NCBI GenBank assembly: GCA_965197275.1
Contig: CBDAMQ010000029.1
Coordinates: 378,209-442,208, forward strand
From: DASCOT01 sp965197275
Lineage (GTDB): Bacteria; Acidobacteriota; UBA890; WLXD01
Length of the DNA: 64,000 bases
Direction: 5' to 3'
Positions within the stretch are counted from its first letter, which is position 1; every line of letters starts with the position of its first letter. This document shows, one piece after another, positions 46,005 through 53,968 of the stretch. Below the pieces are notes generated by a model. It worked only from the letters and a program-made list of their open reading frames with translations. It made no database searches and was not told where the DNA came from. The position numbers were made by a program, and so were the translations under genes.

Positions 46005-47393
46005 ATGAGCAAGAAGGAGACAGGCAGCAAGACCACCCGGCGTGATTTGGCGCGTAGCGCCGTTGTCGGTTATACCGCCGCCGCGCTCGGGCTGCCCAGG
46101 CACCTGCTTGCCGGCGAGCTTCCGGATACGGACCAGATGGCCGGTGGGGGCTCGGGCCCCGGCGGCACGGGGTCGGCGGTCGCCACGATCGACGCCGAGT
46201 TCTACGTCGACGAAGCGCGCTGGGAGTTCGACGAGCGCCTGGTGGCCGACCACTTCTGGCAGATGGTCGACCACGAAAGCAGGATCCCGAATCCGGGCGA
46301 CTTCTTCGTCTTCGAGTTCGGCCGCGCCGAGAGCATCCTGATCGTGCGCGGGCGCGACAACGAGGTGCGCGGCTTCTACAACGTCTGCCGCCACCGTGGC
46401 TCGCGCCTGTGTCGTCACGATGCCGATCCGATTCCCGAGGATCCGCGCCTGTCGGTCAAGCAGCTGAGCCAGTCGGGCAGCTCGCCTGTTTTCCGCTGCC
46501 CGTACCACGCCTGGACGTACGACACCGAGGGCAGCCTGATCTACGCCTATGGCATGCAGGACGATTTCGACCCGGCCGACAACGGCCTGATCCCGTGTCA
46601 CCTGCGCATCGCCGACGGCATGATCTTCGTGAACCTGTCGCGTGAGGGAGAGCCGCCGGACTTCGAGATGGCGGTCGAGCCCTTCCGGCGCGACGTGGGC
46701 AGGCCCCACGGCACTGCGGACTTGAAGGTTGGCGAGCGCGTCTACGTTCCGATGCACGCCAACTGGAAGCTGGCGCTGGAGAACTTCCTGGAGTGCTACC
46801 ACTGCGGGCCGTCGCACGACTACCTCTGCTACGTGTACCCGAACTCGGACCAAACGAAGGAGAGCCCGAAGCAGGGGAAAGGCGGACTGCTCATAGGATT
46901 CGTAAGCGGCACGATGGACGGCAAGGCGGCAGCGCCGTTGCTGCCCATCTTCGAGGGAACCGACGCGAGGGAGACGTCGCGCACGTCGACCGAGACGACG
47001 TCCGGGTGGTCGACCGGCTACTGGCTCGGCTATGACGACCACGTCTTCACGGTGAGGTTCACCCCGCGCACTGTCGACCTCACCGACGTGGAGTGCACCT
47101 GGCTCGTGCATCCGGATGCGAAGCGTGGCGTGGACTACGACCCGGAGAAGCTCAAGGAGGTGTGGCTCGTCACGCTGCTGGAGGACATCTGGCTGTGCGA
47201 GAACAACCACGCCGGCATACGCTCGGGTGCGTACACGCCCGGCCGCTACGCCACCCATGAGCGCAGCCCGTCCAGGTTCATCCAGTGGTACATGGACGCC
47301 GTTGCGGGCAACGTCGGGCCAGCGTACAACCCGCGGCGCTACGGGCGTCCGACTGCCCGCCTCGAGGGTTTGGACGACGACCTGTTGACCTGA
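46005..47393 (+). CDS. Rieske non-haem iron oxygenase alpha subunit with Tat-type signal
   Basis: The 462-residue product begins with a twin-arginine signal-like stretch (TTRRDLARSAVVGYTAAALG). The Rieske [2Fe-2S] site is CRHRGSRLC followed by CPYHAWTYD. The catalytic domain has the mononuclear iron motif NWKLALENFLECYHCGPSHD. This resembles the carnitine/glycine-betaine type of ring-hydroxylating-like oxygenases more than aromatic dioxygenases. No reductase or ferredoxin gene is nearby. The ATG at 46005 with GGAGGATGCG upstream puts the RR pair at residues 12-13. It is followed 95 bp later by another Tat-signal oxidoreductase. Confidence 0.86.
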   Translation: MSKKETGSKTTRRDLARSAVVGYTAAALGLPRHLLAGELPDTDQMAGGGSGPGGTGSAVATIDAEFYVDEARWEFDERLVADHFWQMVDHESRIPNPGDFFVFEFGRAESILIVRGRDNEVRGFYNVCRHRGSRLCRHDADPIPEDPRLSVKQLSQSGSSPVFRCPYHAWTYDTEGSLIYAYGMQDDFDPADNGLIPCHLRIADGMIFVNLSREGEPPDFEMAVEPFRRDVGRPHGTADLKVGERVYVPMHANWKLALENFLECYHCGPSHDYLCYVYPNSDQTKESPKQGKGGLLIGFVSGTMDGKAAAPLLPIFEGTDARETSRTSTETTSGWSTGYWLGYDDHVFTVRFTPRTVDLTDVECTWLVHPDAKRGVDYDPEKLKEVWLVTLLEDIWLCENNHAGIRSGAYTPGRYATHERSPSRFIQWYMDAVAGNVGPAYNPRRYGRPTARLEGLDDDLLT

Positions 47394-47488
47394 GCTCCGA
47401 GCTGCTGTGCTGGTGCTCCGTACGCACGACCGGGAGCACTGAGTAGGGACTGTATGCAGTCCGTACGCAGCGCTTACCTGAGGTGCGC

Positions 47489-49423
47489 ATGACAGATCGA
47501 GACGTTGATCTGGGGATGCACCGGCAGATCACCCGTCGCGATTTCGTCTCGGGCGTCAGCGTTGCGCTCAGCGGTAGCCTGGCCCTGCCATGGGCGCAAA
47601 CGCACGCGCTGGCGAGGCCCGCGGCTCCGCTCTCGCAGGCTGCCGCCGATGGGTATCCGCCGGTCCGCACCGGCTTGCGCGGCAGCCACGAGGGTTCGTT
47701 CGAGGTCGCTCATCAGCTGGTTCAGGGCGTCCGCTGGGATGATGCAGAGGACACCGGCGAGCACTACGACCTGATCGTGGTCGGTGCGGGCCTCAGCGGC
47801 CTCGGCGCGGCGTGGTTCTTCAACGAAGCCGTTCCCGGCGCCCGCATCCTGATCCTCGACAACCACGATGACTTCGGCGGTCATGCCAAGCGCAACGAGT
47901 TCTGGCTCGACGGTCGGATGCACCTCTCACACGGCGGCACGATCTTCATCCAGAACCTGAACCGGTACGACAAGGCGGCCCAGCGACTGATCCGTGGGAT
48001 CGGGATCGACGTAGAACGCTACTCGGAATTCGTCGATGACGACCTGTACCGGTCGCGCGGCATGCGCAGAGGGGTCTTCTTCGACCGCGAGACGTTCGGC
48101 ACCGACCGTCTGCTGGTAGGCGAAGGTCGGCCGTCGTGGCGCGCGTTCCTGGAGCGCGCGCCGTTGTCGGAAACGGCTCGTGAAGACATCGTGCGACTGC
48201 ACGAGTCGAATACCGACTATCTCGAGCACCTCAGCCCGGAGCAGAAGGCCGAGTTTCTGCAGCGCACGAGCTACGAGGACTTTCTCCTCAACACGGCCAA
48301 GGTCAGCCCTGAAGCGATCCCCTTTCTCGAGACCTCCGGCGGCTGGACGATCGGACTCGATGGCGTCCCCACCGGGCTCGTCGCGGGTGGCTGGCCGGGG
48401 ACGCGCGGGTTGGTAGCGGGCGATGACGCGGACGATGAAGATCGCGACGCACGCGATGCCCGCCGCCTCCGCGAGCGCGCGTTCTTCCAATTCCCGGACG
48501 GTAACGCGTCGATCGCTCGTCTGATCGTCCGATCGTTGATCCCGGAGGTCGCTCCGGGCAGCACCATGGAGGACGTCGTCACCGCGCGGTTCGACTACGG
48601 CAAGCTCGATCGGGAGGGCTCGCGTGTGCGGGTACGCCTGAACAGCACCGCGGTCCGAGTGGGCCACCGTGGCGCACGGGATACCGCCGAGGAAGTCGAG
48701 GTCACGTACGTCCAGGGTGGCCGCGCTCGGCGAGTGCGCGCCGACCGCTGCGTGCTCGCCTGCTACAACTCGATCATTCCGAGGATGTGCGACGAGCTGC
48801 CGGAGGTACAGAGGCGGGCGCTATCGAGCGCGCTGAAGGCGCCGCTCATCTACACCAACGTCCTGATCCGGAACTGGACCGCCTTCGCCAAGCTCGGTGT
48901 GCGTTCGGCGCGCTGTCCGGGCAGCTACTTCGAGAACGTCAACCTGCCGCCGGCCATCAGCATCGGGGGCCACCGGCACGCGAGCACTCCCGACGAGCCG
49001 ATGGTCGTGCGCATGTTCCGTATTCCGCTGGCGCCCGAGGCGCGCGGGAAGTCGGTTCCCGAGCAGTGGAAGGCCGCTCGCCGGGGGCTGCTGGCGACCA
49101 CGTTCGAGACGTTCGAGCGCAAGATCAGGGATCAGCTCGGACGGATCCTGTCCGGTGGAGGCTTCGATCCGGCGCGCGACATCGCGGCGATCACCGTGAA
49201 CCGCTGGCCGCATGGCTACGCCTATGGCCGCGATCCTGCGACGGGTGACGTTGCGTGGAGCCCCGAGACCCTGCCGCCCGAGCGGTCTCCGTGGCTCGCT
49301 GCCCGCCGCCCGTTCGGTCGCATCGCTATCGCCAACTCCGACGCCGGCGCATGGGCCATGACCGAGACTGCCCTGGGCCAGGCCCACGGCGCCGTCAGCG
49401 AGCTGTTGGTGGAGAACACCTGA
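47489..49423 (+). CDS. FAD-dependent amine-oxidoreductase-like protein (spermidine dehydrogenase-like) with Tat signal
   Basis: The 644-residue product has a clear Tat signal (ITRRDFVSGVSVALSGSLAL). The Rossmann FAD motif follows (YDLIVVGAGLSGLGAAWFF, then LDNHDDFGGHAKRNEF). The C-terminal region GGGFDPARDIAAITVNRWPHG and FGRIAIANSDAGAWAMTETA is typical of NAD(P)-binding/spermidine-dehydrogenase-like flavoproteins. The ATG at 47489 is preceded by GAGG; a GTG lies two codons upstream. Probable periplasmic oxidation of an amine or similar substrate. A broken relative lies at 53.5 kb. It is convergent with the quinoprotein gene. Confidence 0.82.
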   Translation: MTDRDVDLGMHRQITRRDFVSGVSVALSGSLALPWAQTHALARPAAPLSQAAADGYPPVRTGLRGSHEGSFEVAHQLVQGVRWDDAEDTGEHYDLIVVGAGLSGLGAAWFFNEAVPGARILILDNHDDFGGHAKRNEFWLDGRMHLSHGGTIFIQNLNRYDKAAQRLIRGIGIDVERYSEFVDDDLYRSRGMRRGVFFDRETFGTDRLLVGEGRPSWRAFLERAPLSETAREDIVRLHESNTDYLEHLSPEQKAEFLQRTSYEDFLLNTAKVSPEAIPFLETSGGWTIGLDGVPTGLVAGGWPGTRGLVAGDDADDEDRDARDARRLRERAFFQFPDGNASIARLIVRSLIPEVAPGSTMEDVVTARFDYGKLDREGSRVRVRLNSTAVRVGHRGARDTAEEVEVTYVQGGRARRVRADRCVLACYNSIIPRMCDELPEVQRRALSSALKAPLIYTNVLIRNWTAFAKLGVRSARCPGSYFENVNLPPAISIGGHRHASTPDEPMVVRMFRIPLAPEARGKSVPEQWKAARRGLLATTFETFERKIRDQLGRILSGGGFDPARDIAAITVNRWPHGYAYGRDPATGDVAWSPETLPPERSPWLAARRPFGRIAIANSDAGAWAMTETALGQAHGAVSELLVENT

Positions 49424-49483
49424 CCGGGTGGCGGTGCGACCCTGTAGCGGCAGCCCGTGCCCCCGGTCGAGTCGCCCGGCGCC

Positions 49484-51658
49484 TCAGTCGATGCCGCGCA
49501 CCTCGTAGGCCGTCTCGATGAGGAAAGCCCGGATCGCCTGCACCTCCTCCTCCGTGAGCTCTTGGCCGAAGCCGGGCATGCCGTTGTCCCGGAGCAGTCC
49601 GTCGAGCACGACCGCCTGGAAACCCTCGTGCATGGCGGCTTCCATGCGCAGCAGGTTCGAGGCGACGGCCGGCTGGTCGTCGAGTCGATGGCAATCGGCG
49701 CAGAACGCGCGGAAGATGCGCTGGCCGCGATCGAGCGTCTCCTGGGCGACATCCGGTCGTGGCGGCAGCGGCGCGTCGGGGCGCGGATCCACGATCGGCG
49801 GCTTGGGCACGGGGCCGCCCCCAAGCTTGAACCCCAGGATGCGCCCGGCGTTGCCGCGTTCGATGGCGGCCGAGCCCTCCGGGTACGCCCGGGTATTGGA
49901 GCCCCCACCGTATCCGGCCATCACGGCGATGTACTGGACGCCGTCGACGAGGTAGGCGGCGGGAGCTGCCATGATGCTCGTCCCGACGTTCAGGTCGAGC
50001 AACTCGGCTCCGGTATCGGCTGCGTAGGCCTTCAGGCGGCCGTCGACAGTGCCCTGGAACACGAGGTTGCCCGCCGTGGCCAGCAGGCCGCCGTTGTATG
50101 GGAAGCGATAGCTCACGCTCCAGGTCTCGGTCTGGGTGATCGGGTCCCAGGCCTTGAGGGCGTGCGGCGTTTCGTGTTCGGGCGCGTTGTAGGGGAACGA
50201 GCCGCCCTGGGTGCGTACCCCGGTGACTTGTCGACCGGGCGTGTACTCCACATCCGGGTCGAGTCCGAACGTCGTAGGCCACTCGATCGTCGGGAGGTAG
50301 ACGAGCCCTGTCACCGGGCTGAACGCCATCGGCTGCCAGTTGTGACCGCCCCACCAGGAGGGGAAGACCTCCTTGGGCTCCTCGTCGTAGTCGCCGGCGG
50401 GAACCTGGACCGGACGCCCGCTCTCGAGGTCCACGTGGGTCGCCCAGTTCACCTCGACGTACGGTTCCGCCGATAGCAGCTCGCCGGTGGCGCGGTCGAT
50501 GACGTAGAAGAAGCCGTTCTTGGGCGCCTGCATGATGACGCTGCGCTCACGCCCGTCGATCTCCAACTCGGCAAGCACCAGGTTCGCGGTGGCGGTGTAG
50601 TCCCAGTTCTCTCCTGGGGTCGTCTGGTAGTGCCAGGCGAGGCGACCGGTGTCCGGGTCGATCGCCAGGATCGACGCCAGGTAGAGGTTGTCGCCGCCGG
50701 AGGGGCTTCGGAGAGACACCGGGTATGGCGACGCGTTTCCCGTCCCCACGTACAACAGGTTCAGGTCGGCATCGTAGGCCATGTCGCCCCATACGGTGCC
50801 GCCGCCGCCGAACTCCCAGCGCGAGTTCGGGTCCCAGGTGGGCGCCGCCGTCTCCATCTCGGGATGCTCGAACGGCAAGGCGGGATCGCCCGGGACGGTG
50901 TAGAAGCGCCACGCCTCCTCCCCGGACTCGGTGTCGTAGGCGGTGACGTAGCCGCGCACGCCGAACTCGGCGCCGCTGTTGCCGATGACCACGCGATCTC
51001 GTATCACGCGAGGGGAGCTGGTGATGGTGTAGTCGCGATCGCGGTCGATCAGCGTGTCCTGCTCCCAGAGCGGCTCGCCCGTGCGCGCGTCCAGGGCGAT
51101 GAGCCGTCCGTCGAGCGAGGCCACGTAGACCGAGCCCTTCCACACGGCCAGGCCGCGGTTGACGATGCCGCAGCAAGCCTTGCGGGCCCAGCTGGCAGGC
51201 ACCCGCGGATCGTAGGTCCAGATCTCCTCGCCGGTGGCGGCGTCCACCGCGTGGACACGACCCCAGGTGCTACTGCCGTACAGCACGCCGTCAACGACAA
51301 CCGGCGAGGCCTCCTGCGCCCAGGTGGTGCGCAGGTCGTACTCCCAGGCGAAGCCCAGCGTGCCCACGTTGTTCTGGTGAATCTGCGCGAGCGGCGAGAA
51401 GTGCTGCTCGGCGAACGTACGCCCGCCGGTGAACCAGTTCCCCGGTTCCTCGTCCGCGCGCTCAATCCTGACGCTGTCCACGGTACCGATGCCGCCGCCA
51501 GCCGCAGTCTGGCCTCGCAGCGTGCCGCCTATGGAAGTCGCGTGGAATACGAAGCCGGCCATGATCGCCGCAGCAACTGCCAATGCGGCCGCGGCCACCG
51601 GCGTTCGTGCGTCGACCCGGGGCTCGGCGGGCGAAGTCCATCGAGTCGCGCTACTCAT
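49484..51658 (-). CDS. PQQ-dependent quinohemoprotein dehydrogenase with C-terminal cytochrome c
   Basis: The 724-residue product has a signal/anchor (LAVAAAIMAGFVFHATS) and an eight-bladed beta-propeller with repeated W-motifs (GEEIWTYDPRVPASW, GEPLWEQDTLID, GRLAWHYQTTPGENWDYTA). The vicinal cysteines KACCGIVNRG are typical of PQQ alcohol dehydrogenases. A C-terminal cytochrome c has CADCH and a Met ligand region (NGMPGFGQELTEEE). It oxidises an alcohol or aldehyde in the periplasm and passes electrons to cytochrome c. The ATG overlaps the stop of the upstream amidohydrolase by 8 bases, so the two are coupled. Confidence 0.92.
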   Translation of the reverse strand: MSSATRWTSPAEPRVDARTPVAAAALAVAAAIMAGFVFHATSIGGTLRGQTAAGGGIGTVDSVRIERADEEPGNWFTGGRTFAEQHFSPLAQIHQNNVGTLGFAWEYDLRTTWAQEASPVVVDGVLYGSSTWGRVHAVDAATGEEIWTYDPRVPASWARKACCGIVNRGLAVWKGSVYVASLDGRLIALDARTGEPLWEQDTLIDRDRDYTITSSPRVIRDRVVIGNSGAEFGVRGYVTAYDTESGEEAWRFYTVPGDPALPFEHPEMETAAPTWDPNSRWEFGGGGTVWGDMAYDADLNLLYVGTGNASPYPVSLRSPSGGDNLYLASILAIDPDTGRLAWHYQTTPGENWDYTATANLVLAELEIDGRERSVIMQAPKNGFFYVIDRATGELLSAEPYVEVNWATHVDLESGRPVQVPAGDYDEEPKEVFPSWWGGHNWQPMAFSPVTGLVYLPTIEWPTTFGLDPDVEYTPGRQVTGVRTQGGSFPYNAPEHETPHALKAWDPITQTETWSVSYRFPYNGGLLATAGNLVFQGTVDGRLKAYAADTGAELLDLNVGTSIMAAPAAYLVDGVQYIAVMAGYGGGSNTRAYPEGSAAIERGNAGRILGFKLGGGPVPKPPIVDPRPDAPLPPRPDVAQETLDRGQRIFRAFCADCHRLDDQPAVASNLLRMEAAMHEGFQAVVLDGLLRDNGMPGFGQELTEEEVQAIRAFLIETAYEVRGID

Positions 51659-53465
51659 CTGACCCCAAGCTTCCACTGACGATCTCGCCCTCCATGAAGA
51701 CCGCGTCGGGTTGCACGGTGTGGATCTCGTAGCGGTCGACCTCGAACAGGTTCCTATCGAGTACCACCAGATCGGCAAGCTTGCCCACCTCGATCGATCC
51801 CAGCCGGTCCTCCATGCGGAGCTGATAGGCGCCGCTGGTGGTGTACCCCTTGACCAGATCCTCCAGGTCCAGGCGCTCGCTCATCGGCAGCCTGATCGGC
51901 GCCGCCTCGCCCTGCTCGTGGTACTGGCGGTTGTGGCCGATCTGCATGCCGAGGTAGGGGTTGGCGCGTTCCATACCCGGGAGCGACGTCACATCGCTGG
52001 AGAACGTCACGTACGCGCCGTCGTCCAGCAACGGCTGCACCAGCAGCATTCGCGCGAAACGATCCTCGCCGAGGGTGAGGGCGGTCACAGGCAGTCGGTC
52101 CCCTAGCCCGTGCCACTGGGGAGTGTAGTTGGCGATGACGCCCAGCTGCCTGAACCGCGGGTAGTCGGCCGGGTCGATGATGTCGAGATGGCAGATGGTG
52201 ACGCGCGGATAGAGGTCGCCGTCGACCAGCCCACCGGCCGCCTCCACGGCATCTAGCGCGATGCGGACTCCGCGGTCGGCCATGATGTGCAAGTGCAGGT
52301 CGAGCCTGGCTTCGTGGAGCTCGACGATGAACTCGGTCAACTGCTCGGTGTCGAGGAGGGTCGCTCCCCGGTTGCCCGGGTCGTCGCTGAACGGCTCCAG
52401 CACCGCGCCGGTCCGAAGCTCGTCCGTACCGTCGAAGTGGAACTTGATGGTGTTGAACGTCAGACGCTCGCCGCCGTAGTCGCGTCGAAGGCGCAATAGC
52501 TCGTCGATCGCGCCCGGTACGTGCTCGGGCAGGAAGATGTGGTAGGCGGCCTCGTAGCGAACCGGCAGGCGACCTTCCGCCTCCAATTCCGCCGCCAGCG
52601 AGTACGTGAGTTCGTGGTAGTCGAAGTTGCCGGCGTCCAGGAGCGTCGTGACGCCGAGCTCGGCCAGGTACGCCAGGAAGGTGGCCATGCCCTCCTTGTT
52701 GATTGCCCGGTCTACCTTCGCAGCGATGGGGCGCGCGTACGGCCATCCGCCGAACTCCTTGATCCAGCCGGTGGGCTCCCCGTCGGCGTCGCGCACGAAG
52801 ATCGACAGATCGGGCACCGGATCGGGTGTGTTGCGGTCCACTCCCATCAACTCGAGCGCCCTGGAGTTGACCCAGACGCTGTGACCCGTGTCGTCTCCGA
52901 GCATGACCGGTCGATCGGGCACGACGCGGTCCAGATCGCGCTTGTGGGGCCCGGCTTTGCCGAAGACATGGTTGGACCAGCTCCCCATCTCGATCCAGGA
53001 GAGCTCCGGGTTGGCCTCCGCATATGCCTGCACGGCCGCGGCGACCTCCTCCGCGGTTCCGCGTCGGGGCAGGCTTCCTCTGGGACCGCCGCCCACAGGG
53101 ACCGCTATGTAGCCGGCCGAAACCCGCCCCATCAGACCCGGATGGGTGTGGGAATCCACCAGACCGGGGAGGGACAGCCTGCCGTCGAGGTCGTGTCGTT
53201 CGGTATCGGGGCCGACGAAGCTCTGGGCACCAGCGTTGTCGCCGACGTAGACGAACCTGCCGTCCTTGATCGCGACGGCTTCAGCCCAGGCCTGGGCCCT
53301 GTCGAGCGTAAAGAACAACCCGCCGCGCAAGACCAGATCGGCGGGGCCGCCAGCGTCGACTGGCGACGCGTCCTCCGTTGACGGCTGACAGGCCGACAGG
53401 CTCAAACTCGCCAGCAGAGCGATTAAGAGCGGTGTCCTGGCTTCCGTCATCGATCCGCCTGCCAT
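51651..53465 (-). CDS. YtcJ-like amidohydrolase (amidohydrolase 3 family), lipoprotein
   Basis: The 604-residue product has a lipobox (LLASLSLSACQP). The metal-dependent hydrolase fold begins with DLVLRGGLFFTLDRAQAWAE, LPGLVDSHTHPG (HxH metal site), HLHIMADRGVRIALDAVEAA, ITICHLDIID-like VTICHLDII, and FSSDVTSLPG near the end. Family members cleave amides, formamides or related bonds with broad substrates. The ATG at 53465 has GGGAGG seven bases upstream. It is first in the operon with the quinohemoprotein dehydrogenase. The gutted receptor copy precedes it on the same strand, and that promoter at 53.85 kb may now drive it. Confidence 0.88.
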   Translation of the reverse strand: MAGGSMTEARTPLLIALLASLSLSACQPSTEDASPVDAGGPADLVLRGGLFFTLDRAQAWAEAVAIKDGRFVYVGDNAGAQSFVGPDTERHDLDGRLSLPGLVDSHTHPGLMGRVSAGYIAVPVGGGPRGSLPRRGTAEEVAAAVQAYAEANPELSWIEMGSWSNHVFGKAGPHKRDLDRVVPDRPVMLGDDTGHSVWVNSRALELMGVDRNTPDPVPDLSIFVRDADGEPTGWIKEFGGWPYARPIAAKVDRAINKEGMATFLAYLAELGVTTLLDAGNFDYHELTYSLAAELEAEGRLPVRYEAAYHIFLPEHVPGAIDELLRLRRDYGGERLTFNTIKFHFDGTDELRTGAVLEPFSDDPGNRGATLLDTEQLTEFIVELHEARLDLHLHIMADRGVRIALDAVEAAGGLVDGDLYPRVTICHLDIIDPADYPRFRQLGVIANYTPQWHGLGDRLPVTALTLGEDRFARMLLVQPLLDDGAYVTFSSDVTSLPGMERANPYLGMQIGHNRQYHEQGEAAPIRLPMSERLDLEDLVKGYTTSGAYQLRMEDRLGSIEVGKLADLVVLDRNLFEVDRYEIHTVQPDAVFMEGEIVSGSLGSDE

Positions 53466-53481
53466 CGTCTACCTCCCGCGA

Positions 53482-53771
53482 TCAGGTTCGCTCCGCCCAC
53501 GGATGCTGGAACTCGGGACGGATGACGTCGGTCAACAGCTCCTGGACCGCCCGCTGTGCCTGGTCGATGGTGGCGTGGGTCAAGCTGGTGGCGGCGGCGT
53601 TGGAGTTGGCCACCGTGATGCGACCGAAACGCTGACGGCCGCGTTTGATGGTCTTGATGTCCCGTGCCGGATCGAAGCCGCCATCGCCCAGGTGCGTCCA
53701 CCCTGCGCCATCCCCTGGGCGGGGAGGATCAGGAGCGTAGCAAGGGCGATGACGGCGAGCTTGGCGCGCAT
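53482..53771 (-). pseudogene. Remnant: TonB-receptor signal peptide fused to flavoprotein C-terminus
   Basis: From ATG 53771 the DNA encodes MRAKLAVIALATLLILPAQG-MAQG, almost the signal peptide of the receptor at 40049. After about 24 codons it changes without a gap into the C-terminal part of a spermidine-dehydrogenase-like flavoprotein in another frame: GDGGFDPARDI, then RFGRITVANSNAAATSL and QAQRAVQELL, ending at 53482. About 35 residues present in the intact homologue between DPARDI and FGRI are also missing. So at least two deletions removed the receptor body and most of the oxidoreductase. Not functional as a protein. Confidence 0.85.
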
Positions 53772-53847
53772 GGAATCTCCTCCAGGCAACACCGTCACCC
53801 TCGGCCACGCCGCTGCCCTACACGAAAACAGCTGGCGCTCAGACCAG

Positions 53848-53877
53848 GTATTAGCACCGCATCGACGCTACTGTCAA
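53848..53877 (-). promoter_or_regulatory. Sigma70-type promoter of the receptor remnant, twin of 39624-39653
   Basis: Minus strand: TTGACA (53877-53872), 18-bp spacer ending GCGGTGC, TAATAC (53853-53848). It lies about 75 bp before the remnant ATG, which keeps a GGAGGAG ribosome site. It has no working coding sequence of its own and could now transcribe the amidohydrolase-quinoprotein operon. Confidence 0.7.
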
Positions 53878-53968
53878 CGGACCGGCGCGCGGGCGTGTCT
53901 GCGTGGCTTCGTGGGCCAGCTCTACGCCGCCGAGGGTCCCGGTTCACACCCGACGGCCGGAGGCGGGA

